Shown piece after piece: positions 17,069 to 25,153 of a DNA stretch of 64,000 nucleotides. How positions within the stretch are numbered: the first letter of the stretch is position 1; the number at the start of each line of letters is the position of its first letter. The stretch comes from Sporocytophaga sp. Lineage in GTDB: Bacteria; Bacteroidota; Bacteroidia; Cytophagales; Cytophagaceae. The translations under genes and the position numbers were made by a program. The stretch lies in contig NZ_JAGHZZ010000001.1 of assembly GCF_017745095.1 (NCBI RefSeq), positions 496,001-560,000 of the forward strand, written 5' to 3'. The notes under the pieces are model-generated. The model saw only the letters and a list, made by a program, of their open reading frames with translations. It made no database searches and had not been told where the DNA came from.

Positions 17069-17449
17069 ATGAAGAGTCCACAATATATTTTAGAGGATGT
17101 CCATAGGCAAAGGGAGATTTTGCTTAAGGAAACAGATTTTCATAAAGAAGAAATGGATAAGAAGATTTCTTCAATGACTGCAGACGCCAAAAAAATCGGA
17201 ATGGGACTACTGTTGGTCGGAGGAGCATTTGCTGTCGCATATCTTGTTACAAGAGGTATTTTTTCATCCAAGAAGCCAAAAGTAGTAAGACAATCGTCAG
17301 GAAATGGAGTTACCGAAGTGGTACTCAGAGAGCCTAGAAGAGAATCTGATATTGTAAGGATGATTAAAGATCAGATAACTCTATTCCTCATGTCCATCGT
17401 AAAAGAGAAGCTAAACGCTTATCTTAAAGGTATAGAAATTAAAAAATGA
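17069..17449 (+). CDS. Single-span membrane protein, unknown
   Basis: A 126-residue protein. A charged N-terminus (about 1-45, coiled-coil-like, many Glu and Lys) leads to one membrane span (about 46-66, IGMGLLLVGGAFAVAYLVTRG), then a basic linker and a final amphipathic helix (DQITLFLMSIVKEKL). The shape resembles YtxH-like or ElaB-like envelope proteins, but I cannot assign a family. It is packed between the holin-like gene and the GGGP-type synthase. Its stop codon overlaps the next ATG (ATGA at 17446-17449), which implies coupled translation. Confidence 0.6.
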   Translation: MKSPQYILEDVHRQREILLKETDFHKEEMDKKISSMTADAKKIGMGLLLVGGAFAVAYLVTRGIFSSKKPKVVRQSSGNGVTEVVLREPRRESDIVRMIKDQITLFLMSIVKEKLNAYLKGIEIKK

Positions 17450-18222
17450 GTTTTTTGTATCAAGACTTAATAGAAAAGAAAAAAAAGGGATTAAAATCAT
17501 TTGCAGTTCTTTTGGATCCTGATAAAATCGGAGATGAGCAATGTATCAGCATTGTCAGATCCGCAGAGGAGGAAGGCGTAGATTATTTTTTCATTGGTGG
17601 AAGTCTTATGACTAATGGCGATATGGAGAGGACCATTAGTATTATAAAAAATCAAAGTTCCATACCTGTTGTAATATTTCCTGGTAGCAATCTTCAGATT
17701 TATCCTAACGCCGATGCTATTTTGCTTTTAAGTCTTATTTCAGGAAGAAATCCTGAGTACCTAATAGGTCAACACGTAGTGGCGGCTCCATTACTCAAAA
17801 AGTCGGGCTTGGAGGTGATATCAGCGGGGTATATGCTTATTGACTGCGGAAAACCTACAACAGTTTCTTATATCAGTAATACTACTCCGATTCCCTATGA
17901 TAAGCCGGAAATAGCTTCTTGTACTTCTATTGCGGGGGAGATGCTGGGCTTAAAGCTAATTTATCTTGAAGGTGGTAGTGGAGCTTTAAAGGCAATCAGT
18001 GAGGAAATGGTAGAGCAAGTTGTCCAAAATGTTAATCTTCCTGTAATTGTAGGAGGAGGTATAAGAGATGCGGAAACTGCCTTTAATATAATGAATGCCG
18101 GTGCTGATGTAATAGTTGTAGGTAATGCAATCGAAAAGAATCTTGGACTGATGGCTAAAATTGCTGCTAAGAAAAGAGAAATAAATAGTTTGCAGACTAA
18201 AAAATCATTAGAACAACAATAA
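17446..18222 (+). CDS. Geranylgeranylglyceryl/heptaprenylglyceryl phosphate synthase family
   Basis: A 258-residue TIM-barrel prenyltransferase of the PcrB/GGGPS family. It joins a polyprenyl diphosphate to glycerol-1-phosphate to form an ether lipid precursor. The signature pieces are LLDPDKI near residue 22, FIGGSLMTNGD, VVIFPGSN, LIYLEGGSG near 172 (glycerol-1-phosphate site), IVGGGIRD near 200 and ADVIVVGNAIEKN. The length fits the group II enzymes that several Bacteroidota carry. The chain length and the use of the product in this bacterium are not known. A terminator follows. Confidence 0.9.
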   Translation: MSFLYQDLIEKKKKGLKSFAVLLDPDKIGDEQCISIVRSAEEEGVDYFFIGGSLMTNGDMERTISIIKNQSSIPVVIFPGSNLQIYPNADAILLLSLISGRNPEYLIGQHVVAAPLLKKSGLEVISAGYMLIDCGKPTTVSYISNTTPIPYDKPEIASCTSIAGEMLGLKLIYLEGGSGALKAISEEMVEQVVQNVNLPVIVGGGIRDAETAFNIMNAGADVIVVGNAIEKNLGLMAKIAAKKREINSLQTKKSLEQQ

Positions 18223-18235
18223 ATAGGGCTAAAAT

Positions 18236-18268
18236 AAAAAAGTCGCTTCTTTAACAAGCGACTTTTTT
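18236..18268. terminator. Bidirectional terminator between GGGPS and AraC genes
   Basis: The stem GTCGCTT (18242-18248) pairs with AAGCGAC (18256-18262) and is extended by an A-run on the left and a T-run on the right, with a 7-base loop. The A and T runs make it work in both directions between two convergent genes. Confidence 0.88.
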
Positions 18269-18272
18269 ATTA

Positions 18273-19196
18273 TTATATGTTCATAAGTGACTCTCTTCTT
18301 CTCATTTTTCCTGCAGGTATTCCAAACATCATTTTGAACCTTCTGCAGAAATAAGCAGTGTCTTTGTATCCTACTTCCCTTCCGATTTCACGAATGCTCT
18401 TTTTAGAAGTTCTTAGCAGGTTTACTGCCATCTCCATTCTTTGATATTCTATATAATCCTGAGGATTTATCCCTGTAAGCATTTTGAAATATTGCCCTAC
18501 ATAGTCTTCGGAAACGTTAGCCACGTTAGCCAGAACCTTATTAGATAGATCTCCTCCAAGATGTTTTTTAATGAATGCAAAAATATCGATAAGGCGAGGA
18601 TCTTTGAAATAAGTACTGTTGGTTGCAAGCTGCTCAACAAACAATCTTTTCTCAAGGATATATCTGATGATCTCAACTACAACACGTTCAGTATTTAACT
18701 TTATTACTCTTTCTTTTCCAGGGTTATTAGAAAGATCTTCTTTTATTGTCTCAATGATATATTCAGCAAGTTTTGGCTGATTGCTGATGATAAACGCAGG
18801 AATATCAAGGGAGGCGAAAAAGTTAACAGAATCGAATACCTTAGCTTCAAAAGTAATATAACTGAAAGAATCTTCGTCTTGTCCAATAATATTTTTGTCA
18901 GTTAACGAACTGAAAAATTTATCCCTGTTATTTAACAAATCTTCATTTGTCAACTTCATAGGGTTGAACTTTCCGTAGGTTACAGAAGTCAGTCGGCCTC
19001 CAGGTATAAATAGAAGGTCACCCTCGTTGACTTTTTGTTTCTCTTCTCCAAAAGAAATTTCTCCTTTATGAAGTAGATAAATAGTATTGCCTACATCATA
19101 GAAGTTCTCTACTGTTAGAGATTGAAGAATTTTAATATTCTTCGATTTTATAAATCGAACACCCAGGGATTCGATGATTTTGTTATAATCTTCCAT
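18273..19196 (-). CDS. AraC family transcriptional regulator
   Basis: A 307-residue regulator. The C-terminal 100 residues hold the double helix-turn-helix: first HTH around KVLANVANVSEDYVGQYFK, second around SIREIGREVGYKDTAYFCRRFKMMFG, with the family's closing PAGKMRRR. The N-terminal 200 residues include a cupin-like stretch (LHKGEISFGEEKQKVNEGDLLFIPGG), suggesting a small-molecule sensor. It is a single gene with its own upstream region (19197-19369). The target genes are not evident. Confidence 0.9.
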   Translation of the reverse strand: MEDYNKIIESLGVRFIKSKNIKILQSLTVENFYDVGNTIYLLHKGEISFGEEKQKVNEGDLLFIPGGRLTSVTYGKFNPMKLTNEDLLNNRDKFFSSLTDKNIIGQDEDSFSYITFEAKVFDSVNFFASLDIPAFIISNQPKLAEYIIETIKEDLSNNPGKERVIKLNTERVVVEIIRYILEKRLFVEQLATNSTYFKDPRLIDIFAFIKKHLGGDLSNKVLANVANVSEDYVGQYFKMLTGINPQDYIEYQRMEMAVNLLRTSKKSIREIGREVGYKDTAYFCRRFKMMFGIPAGKMRRRESLMNI

Positions 19197-19369
19197 TACC
19201 TGATTCCTGTTTTTATTTGTAAAAAAATATGAAAAAAATATAATTCCTTATTTTTTCAAATTTGTACAAATCTAATATATAAAAAAAAGAATATCAAATA
19301 ATTTTACCAATAATTAATGTAGAATAATATTTTATCAATATTGAAAAATTAAAAAATTTAGTTAAAATA

Positions 19370-20512
19370 TTAATTTTTCAATAAATCTCTGGATATTACA
19401 ATTTTCTGAATTTCTGAGGTACCCTCATATATCTGGGTAATTTTTGCATCTCTCATAAGTCTTTCCACATGAAATTCTTTTACAAAACCGTATCCTCCGT
19501 GAATCTGAACCGCTTCTACTGTTGAATACATGGCAACTTCTGATGCATAAAGTTTGGCCATCGCAGCTGCCTTAGTATAATCCTGCCCTTGATCTTTCAG
19601 AAAGGCGGCTTTAAAGCAAAGCATTCTTGCCGCATCTACCTTGGTAGCTATTTCGGCAAGCTTAAACTGAATCGCCTGATGTTGAAATATTTCTTTTCCA
19701 AAGGATTTTCTTTCCTGAGCATATTTCAATGAAAATTCCAGTGCCCCCGACGCAATTCCTAATGCCTGAGATGCTATTCCGATTCTTCCTCCGTTTAGGG
19801 TTTTCATTGCGAAATTAAAGCCAAATCCGTTTTCTCCAATTCTGTTCTCTTTTGGTACTTTTACATTATTAAACATCAAAGAATGTGTGTCTGATCCTCT
19901 GATTCCCAGTTTGTTTTCTTTTTTCCCAATTTCAAATCCCGGCATTCCTTTTTCTACAATCAGCGCATTAATGCCCTTATGGCCTTTTTCTCTGTCTGTC
20001 TGAGCAATGACTAAATAAACAGAAGCTGTGCTCCCATTGGTAATCCAATTTTTAGTACCATTTAAAAGATAGTGGTCGCCCATATCTTCTGCAGTGGTCC
20101 TTTGAGATGTCGCGTCTGAACCTGCTTCTGGCTCGGAAAGACAAAATGCACCTATAATTTCCCCTTTAGCAAGTGGAATGAGGTATTTCTGCTTTTGTGC
20201 TTCAGTACCGAATTTTTCTAATCCCCAGCAAACAAGAGAGTTATTGACCGACATACATACGGAAACAGAAGCATCGATTTTAGAAATTTCTTCCATCGCC
20301 AGAACATAAGAAATTGCATCCATACCGCTTCCCCCATATTTTGGATCTACCATCATACCCATGAAGCCTAATTCCGCTAGTTTTTTTATCTGCTCTGCAG
20401 GAAATTTTTGATGTTCATCACGTTCAATTACGCCAGGTAAAAGTTCTGTCTGGGCAAAATCCCTCGCAGCTTGCTGTACTGCTTTTTGCTCTTCGGTCAA
20501 CTGAAAATCCAT
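19370..20512 (-). CDS. Acyl-CoA dehydrogenase (short/medium-chain type)
   Basis: A 380-residue FAD enzyme that makes the first double bond in beta-oxidation of fatty acyl-CoA. The N-terminal helical domain starts FQLTEEQKAVQQAARDFA. The FAD/substrate signature is AFCLSEPEAGSDA near residue 125, followed by GTKNWITNG. The C-terminus has QIHGGYGFVKEF and the catalytic glutamate in QIYEGTSEIQK near 363. The sequence reads like butyryl- or short-chain enzymes, but chain length cannot be fixed by eye. It is transcribed alone, 173 bases after the AraC gene. Confidence 0.94.
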   Translation of the reverse strand: MDFQLTEEQKAVQQAARDFAQTELLPGVIERDEHQKFPAEQIKKLAELGFMGMMVDPKYGGSGMDAISYVLAMEEISKIDASVSVCMSVNNSLVCWGLEKFGTEAQKQKYLIPLAKGEIIGAFCLSEPEAGSDATSQRTTAEDMGDHYLLNGTKNWITNGSTASVYLVIAQTDREKGHKGINALIVEKGMPGFEIGKKENKLGIRGSDTHSLMFNNVKVPKENRIGENGFGFNFAMKTLNGGRIGIASQALGIASGALEFSLKYAQERKSFGKEIFQHQAIQFKLAEIATKVDAARMLCFKAAFLKDQGQDYTKAAAMAKLYASEVAMYSTVEAVQIHGGYGFVKEFHVERLMRDAKITQIYEGTSEIQKIVISRDLLKN

Positions 20513-20556
20513 ACTTTATCTTGTTAATGTGTAAGTTTCGTTAAATTCAAAATAAT

Positions 20557-20629
20557 CATTAGCCGTTGAAAAATCCTATTAATCTTTTTATCAATTACTT
20601 TAATTATAAAATCTAATGGGTTGATTAAC
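20557..20629. repeat. Dispersed intergenic repeat, copy 2
   Basis: A second copy of the segment at 326-400. The left arm (CATTAGCC, TTGAAAA, AATCCT, TTAATC) and the right arm (CTAAT, GGTT, GATTAAC) match with a few differences. Here the outer ends CATTAG and CTAATG are exact inverted repeats. It sits upstream of the acyl-CoA dehydrogenase gene. Further variants of the inner words (GATTAATCCTGGTTAA) continue to about 20665. Confidence 0.4.
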
Positions 20630-20707
20630 AACGATAAATTTTTTAACGATTAATCCTGGTTAAATAACGGAATTTAATGGAATAGGATTGAACTTTGGAT
20701 AAAAATA

Positions 20708-20733
20708 AAAGCGATTCTTTGAGGAATCGCTTT
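20708..20733 (-). terminator. Terminator of the panC-to-YugP operon
   Basis: A 10-bp stem (AAAGCGATTC at 20708-20717 with GAATCGCTTT at 20724-20733) and a 6-base loop. On the minus strand it is followed by a T-rich run. It ends the minus-strand operon 30 bases past the YugP stop. Confidence 0.85.
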
Positions 20734-20762
20734 GGAAAGTCTACGGATTGGATTATTCTTTT

Positions 20763-21461
20763 CTAATCTCTTCTACCACCCATAAATATGCTGAGGAAAT
20801 ATAATAGTTGTGCCATTGCTCCTGCAGCAGCAACTACATAAGTCATCGCAGCCCACCATAATGCGTCTTTAGCCATCTCATGTTCTCTGGTGGTAACTAT
20901 TCCAGATTTTTCTGTCCAGGCCAAGGCTCTTTTACTTGCATCAAATTCTACAGGAAGAGTTATAAGTGCGAAAAGAGTTAATACAAGGTTACAAGCGATA
21001 ATGATTAGTAATACATACGGCAATACCCCTAATCCTCCCGCTATCACCCCTCCAAAGACCAGTACAAGCATGATTATGTTCAGGATCCTGGCACTCACAT
21101 TTTGAACAGGTACCAGTGTTGATCTTAGTCTCAGCATGCTATAAGCAGTTGCGTGCTGAACTGCATGACCGCATTCATGGGTAGCAACTGCTACAGCAGC
21201 AGCATTTCTCCCATAATACACATCATGGCTGAGATTAACTGTTTTGTTCGAAGGGTTGTAATGGTCAGTAAGTTCCCCCTCTACAGAGATAACTTTTACA
21301 TCATATATTCCATTTCCTCTAAGCATTTGCTGAGCGGCTTCCTGGCCACTAACGCCCGACTGTAAGGGAATTTGGGAGTATTGATTGAATTTACTTTTAA
21401 GACGTGCACTTACCAGCCAGCTTGCCAGCATAGTGACAATAGCAATTACATATAACATCAT
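20763..21461 (-). CDS. YugP-like neutral zinc metallopeptidase
   Basis: A 232-residue membrane protease of the YugP/DUF2268-like zinc peptidase group (Pfam Zn_peptidase_2). The active site is THECGHAVQHA near residue 93 (HExxH with the second His). Hydrophobic segments lie at the N-terminus (about 3-17), at 125-165 (paired) and at 205-227. The segment DVYYGRNAAAVAVA before the motif is typical. It is the last gene of a minus-strand operon with rfaE2, 16 bases behind. Its substrate is unknown. Confidence 0.88.
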   Translation of the reverse strand: MMLYVIAIVTMLASWLVSARLKSKFNQYSQIPLQSGVSGQEAAQQMLRGNGIYDVKVISVEGELTDHYNPSNKTVNLSHDVYYGRNAAAVAVATHECGHAVQHATAYSMLRLRSTLVPVQNVSARILNIIMLVLVFGGVIAGGLGVLPYVLLIIIACNLVLTLFALITLPVEFDASKRALAWTEKSGIVTTREHEMAKDALWWAAMTYVVAAAGAMAQLLYFLSIFMGGRRD

Positions 21462-21477
21462 TGATTACGGATTTTTT

Positions 21478-21960
21478 TTACTTGTTATGAGTTTTGATCT
21501 TTCCAATAATTCCTGTGGTGGAAAAGCCATCGACCAAACTAATGGTTTTAACTTCACCTCCGTGTTTCATAACAATATCCGCACCAACAATATTCTCAAT
21601 TTTATAATCGTCTCCTTTTACCAAAATGTCAGGAATTACATGACTTATTAGTTCAAAAGGGGTGTCTTCATCGAACAAAATGACAGCGTCAACAAACTCT
21701 AATGCGGCAAGTATACGAGCTCTGGCATATTCAGGATTGACAGGCCTTTCCGGACCTTTTAATTTTCTTACAGAGGCGTCTGTATTTAATCCTACAATAA
21801 GTCTGTCTCCCAGTGACCTGGATTTTTCCAAATAATCAGCATGGCCGAGGTGAAGGATGTCAAAGCAACCATTGGTAAAAACTACCTTTTCTCCGCGTTC
21901 CTTCCATGATTTTACTTCCGGAATGATGGTATCCCAAGTTTGAATTTTATCTGAGGTCAT
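21478..21960 (-). CDS. rfaE2: D-glycero-beta-D-manno-heptose 1-phosphate adenylyltransferase
   Basis: A 160-residue nucleotidyltransferase that activates heptose-1-phosphate with ATP to ADP-heptose for the lipopolysaccharide inner core. The signature is [17 protein letters not shown] (residues 29-45, with the HxGH motif), followed by [21 protein letters not shown] and the late [10 protein letters not shown]. It matches only the C-terminal half of the fused E. coli HldE; the kinase half is not in the window. Its start overlaps the preceding gene by 14 bases, suggesting coupled translation. Confidence 0.93.
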   Translation of the reverse strand: MTSDKIQTWDTIIPEVKSWKERGEKVVFTNGCFDILHLGHADYLEKSRSLGDRLIVGLNTDASVRKLKGPERPVNPEYARARILAALEFVDAVILFDEDTPFELISHVIPDILVKGDDYKIENIVGADIVMKHGGEVKTISLVDGFSTTGIIGKIKTHNK

Positions 21961-22975
21961 TGGTTTTTACTTTTCTCATAATTAAAAATGATGCAAACAG
22001 GCAAAGGCCGCCGACAATAACAATTGTCATTGTTTGAGACCCGTGAATGACAAAAGAAAATGCCATACCGTCTTCTTTGTCCACGTTATAAAAACCTTCC
22101 AGTGCTGCAGTTACCAGCTTATGGAAGGCGCCAATTCCACCTTGTACTGGAGCCGACATTCCAAGTCCTCCGACCACCAGTATTACCAGCCCTGCTATTG
22201 GACTCAGCAAGGAAGTAGCGTCCATGGAGAAGAATACCAGGTAAGTCATAAAATAATAACAAACCCAGATAAATAGGGTATGAAAAACAAATTCTTTTCT
22301 TCTGCTGAGTTTCCTTACACTCATAAAGCCTTCAAGAATTCCTTTCAGAAAATTTGTTACAAAATCAAATCCTTTTTGATAAATGCTTAATTTCTTTATT
22401 TTATTTCTAAAGAGAATAAATCCTGAGACGCAGATTACCAACAATATGCTCGCAAAAAACAATGGACTTGATGTTAAGCTTGCTTCAGCTGTAGGAGTCT
22501 CTTTATTCAGTATTTTTTCAGAAAGAAAAGAACTGAATCGGTCAAATTCAAGAATTAAAGAAAGACTGATTAGGATCAAAAGACAGATAAAATCAAAGAT
22601 CCTTTCGGCTACGACTGTACCAAAAGCTTTATCGACAGGAACATTATCTGTGCGGTTTAATACAGCGCAGCGAGTTACCTCGCCCATCCGTGGTATAACA
22701 AGATTGGCAAAGTATCCGATCATTAGTCCGATAAACGTTCTGTAAAGTTTGGGTTTATAGCCTAAAGGTTCCATAAGCAGATTCCACCTTCTGGCTCTTG
22801 ACAAATGGCTGATTAGGTTTAAAGCGAGGCCAGTTAATACCCAAGAAAGTTTCGCTCCCTTTATCTTTTCCCATACAAGGAGAATGTTCTGGTCTCTTAA
22901 TGCATACCACATTAAAAGCACCGACAAAATCAGGGTAATACTGTATTTTAAAATGTTCTTTGTCAAAGAAGACAT
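21947..22975 (-). CDS. LPG-synthase transmembrane-domain (UPF0104) family protein
   Basis: A 342-residue polytopic membrane protein with about eight hydrophobic segments. It matches the family related to the membrane part of lysylphosphatidylglycerol synthase and the archaeal Agl[22 protein letters not shown] near residue 55, [20 protein letters not shown] near 88, and the late [16 protein letters not shown] near 275. The MprF-type family flips or modifies lipids, but this one lacks the soluble aminoacyl-transfer domain. It starts five bases after panD. The role is unassigned and is probably in lipid or sugar-lipid transport. Confidence 0.85.
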   Translation of the reverse strand: MSSLTKNILKYSITLILSVLLMWYALRDQNILLVWEKIKGAKLSWVLTGLALNLISHLSRARRWNLLMEPLGYKPKLYRTFIGLMIGYFANLVIPRMGEVTRCAVLNRTDNVPVDKAFGTVVAERIFDFICLLILISLSLILEFDRFSSFLSEKILNKETPTAEASLTSSPLFFASILLVICVSGFILFRNKIKKLSIYQKGFDFVTNFLKGILEGFMSVRKLSRRKEFVFHTLFIWVCYYFMTYLVFFSMDATSLLSPIAGLVILVVGGLGMSAPVQGGIGAFHKLVTAALEGFYNVDKEDGMAFSFVIHGSQTMTIVIVGGLCLFASFLIMRKVKTNDLR

Positions 22976-22980
22976 GAATA

Positions 22981-23328
22981 TCAGATTAGTTTATTGTTCT
23001 GGTCCGGGAATATAACGGTAGGCTTCCAGATTTTAGCGTCTTCGAAATCCATGCCTGCATATGAAATAACGATAATGATATCGCCCACTTGCACTCTCCT
23101 GGCGGCAGGACCGTTAAGGCAGATTACTCCACTTCCTCTGGGGCCGGTAATTACATAGGTTTCAAAGCGTTCTCCATTATTAATATTTACAATCTGAACT
23201 TTTTCATTTTCTATGATATTAGCTGCATTCATCAGATCCTCATCTATGGTAATAGATCCTACATAATGTAGTTCTGCCTGTGTAACCTTTACTCTGTGAA
23301 TTTTTGATTTTAATACTTGAATTTGCAT
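22981..23328 (-). CDS. panD: Aspartate 1-decarboxylase
   Basis: A 115-residue pyruvoyl enzyme that makes beta-alanine from aspartate for pantothenate and coenzyme A. The self-cleavage site is Gly24-Ser25 in HYVGSITID; Ser25 becomes the pyruvoyl group. The conserved Lys9, Tyr22, Arg54-equivalent ([10 protein letters not shown]) and the stretch [19 protein letters not shown] are in place. It follows panC by 38 bases, so both branches that meet at pantothenate are in one operon. A PanZ-type maturation factor is not visible. Confidence 0.95.
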   Translation of the reverse strand: MQIQVLKSKIHRVKVTQAELHYVGSITIDEDLMNAANIIENEKVQIVNINNGERFETYVITGPRGSGVICLNGPAARRVQVGDIIIVISYAGMDFEDAKIWKPTVIFPDQNNKLI

Positions 23329-23366
23329 TTCGCTAAAAAGAAGGTATTGGTAATTTGATTGTAAAT

Positions 23367-24206
23367 TTAAATTAAGATGTTGTCAATAAGGCGAACTCCG
23401 TCAAGGTAGGCAGCAACACATATCGCAATGCCTTTGTGCTCCTTAACATCCTTAATGGGCATTAAAGTTTCACTATCAGTAATTTCAAAATATTCGAGTT
23501 TTATCTCTTTTATATTTTTATAAAAATCTCTGATTTTGGCCTTCGTGCTTTCAACAGTTGAGTTTTCCAATAATTTGGCAGCTAATAGAAGAGATTCGTT
23601 TAGCTTTGCAGCGATTGGCCTGCCTTTTGGAGTAAGACGTTGATTTCTTGAAGACATTGCCAATCCGTCTTTTTCCCTTATAACAGGGCATGATCTAAGT
23701 TCTATAGGGAAACTAAGATCCTTTACCATTTGCTTAATAATTAAATATTGCTGTAAATCCTTCTGGCCGAAATAACTGATATCTGGTTGAACAATGTGAA
23801 ATAACTTTGCCACCACTATGGCTACTCCATTAAAATGGCCGGGTCTGAATTTTCCTTCCATAACCAGTTCCAGGGAACCGAAATCAATTTTTATCCTTGG
23901 TTCTTCCGTGTACATTACTTCAGCGGAAGGCATAAATACAAGATCACATCCTGCATTTTCCAACATTTTAAAATCTTCTTCCTGATTTTTGGGATATAAA
24001 ATGAAATCTTGTGCGTTATTAAACTGGATTGGATTTACGAAAATGCTGCAGATGGTAAAATCATTTTCCTTTTTGGAGCATTCTATCAGGGAAATATGTC
24101 CTTGGTGAAGTGCACCCATTGTAGGAACAAAACCGATACTTTTGAATTCCGGTTTTCTTCTTTTAATGTATTTAATTAGTTCAGATGGTTCCTTAATTAT
24201 TTCCAT
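23367..24206 (-). CDS. panC: Pantoate-beta-alanine ligase
   Basis: A 279-residue cytoplasmic ligase that joins pantoate and beta-alanine using ATP. It shows [17 protein letters not shown] (residues 23-39, including the HIGH-like element), [24 protein letters not shown] near 150, and the KMSKS-like AMSSRNQRL near 185. The start at 24206 is chosen because the conserved MEIIKE end begins there; an upstream extension would add 41 unconserved residues. It is the first gene of the minus-strand operon panC-panD-flippase-like-rfaE2-YugP, divergent from the starch-synthase-like gene. Confidence 0.94.
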   Translation of the reverse strand: MEIIKEPSELIKYIKRRKPEFKSIGFVPTMGALHQGHISLIECSKKENDFTICSIFVNPIQFNNAQDFILYPKNQEEDFKMLENAGCDLVFMPSAEVMYTEEPRIKIDFGSLELVMEGKFRPGHFNGVAIVVAKLFHIVQPDISYFGQKDLQQYLIIKQMVKDLSFPIELRSCPVIREKDGLAMSSRNQRLTPKGRPIAAKLNESLLLAAKLLENSTVESTKAKIRDFYKNIKEIKLEYFEITDSETLMPIKDVKEHKGIAICVAAYLDGVRLIDNILI

Positions 24207-24263
24207 ATCACGATATAAACAAAATAAAATTGGGCAAAATAAGCAGTTAATACTATAAATTCC

Positions 24264-24294
24264 TTGAAAATTGAGAAAAAATTTTGTAATTTCG
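24264..24294 (+). promoter_or_regulatory. Candidate promoter for the starch-synthase-like gene
   Basis: TTG at 24264-24266 and TAATTTCG at 24287-24294 are 20 bases apart, matching the Bacteroidota -33/-7 layout (TTG and TAnnTTTG) with one mismatch. Transcription would start about 45 bases before the ATG at 24344. Confidence 0.4.
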
Positions 24295-24343
24295 TGGGCC
24301 CGTAAACTATTTAGTTTGATTTTAACCAAATCTCTCGCAAAAT

Positions 24344-25153
24344 ATGTCTAGACTTCGAATTCTTTATGTTGCAGCCGAAATAAATCCATTCTTACAGGTA
24401 ACTGAGGTAGCGGATTTTGTTAGGAAGCTGCCACAAGCAATGCAGGAAAAGGGGATGGAAATTAGGATTTTAATTCCTAGATTTGGAGTAATTAATGAAC
24501 GTAAAAACAGATTGCATGAGGTTGTAAGGTTGTCCGGAATCAACATCGCAGTCGGCGATGAGGAGAAACCTCTAATCATCAAAGTTGCCTCAATTCCAAA
24601 TGCAAAACTTCAGGTTTATTTTATTGATAATGAAGATTATTTCCAGAGGAAACATGTCTTCGTTGATAAAGAAAATAAATTCTATCCTGATAATGACGAA
24701 AGAGCTATTTTCTTTTGTAAAGGCGTTCTCGAAACTGTAAAAAAACTTGGCTGGTCTCCTGACATCATCCACTGCAATGATTGGATGACAAGTTTAATTC
24801 CTCTTTACCTCAAAACAAGATACAAACAAGATCCAGTTTTTAAAGCAACAAAGTCTGTATTTACAATTTATAATAATTCTTTCAATTATAAGTTTGATAA
24901 AGACTTGCTGGAAAAAGTTAAAATGCTTGATATTGAGGATAAAATGCTTTCTCATTTAAAATCTGCTGATTTTGAGGGTTTTGTAAAAATGGGGATTGAA
25001 TATGCTGACGCAGTTTTAAAGGCTGAAGAGTCTTATAGCGAAAGCCTGAATCAACTTTTTGACAGCTTCGAAAAAGAAAAGAAAATTAATGTTTTGGAGG
25101 AAGACGATAATTTTGAAAGCTACTATAATTTTTATAATGAACTTATTAACTAA
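24344..25153 (+). CDS. Glycogen/starch synthase-like protein, catalytic domain only, substrate motif lost
   Basis: A 269-residue protein matching only the N-terminal half of GT5 glycogen synthases: LRILYVAAEINPF, LPQAMQEKGMEIRILIPRFG, and DIIHCNDWMTSLIPLYLKT near residue 140. True synthases are 480-530 residues with a second GT-B domain. Here the second domain is absent and the ADP-glucose loop KxGGL is replaced by QVTEV near residue 22. Catalysis is therefore doubtful. The protein and its neighbours (panC on one side, a DUF4270 lipoprotein and glmS on the other) recur in Bacteroidota as I recall, so it probably has a conserved non-synthase role. Confidence 0.75.
   Translation: MSRLRILYVAAEINPFLQVTEVADFVRKLPQAMQEKGMEIRILIPRFGVINERKNRLHEVVRLSGINIAVGDEEKPLIIKVASIPNAKLQVYFIDNEDYFQRKHVFVDKENKFYPDNDERAIFFCKGVLETVKKLGWSPDIIHCNDWMTSLIPLYLKTRYKQDPVFKATKSVFTIYNNSFNYKFDKDLLEKVKMLDIEDKMLSHLKSADFEGFVKMGIEYADAVLKAEESYSESLNQLFDSFEKEKKINVLEEDDNFESYYNFYNELIN

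Noticed and set aside
20640-20670. TTAAC and GTTAAA words near the acyl-CoA dehydrogenase as a PHO box
   Set aside because: They do not keep the 11-bp spacing and belong to the dispersed-repeat region.
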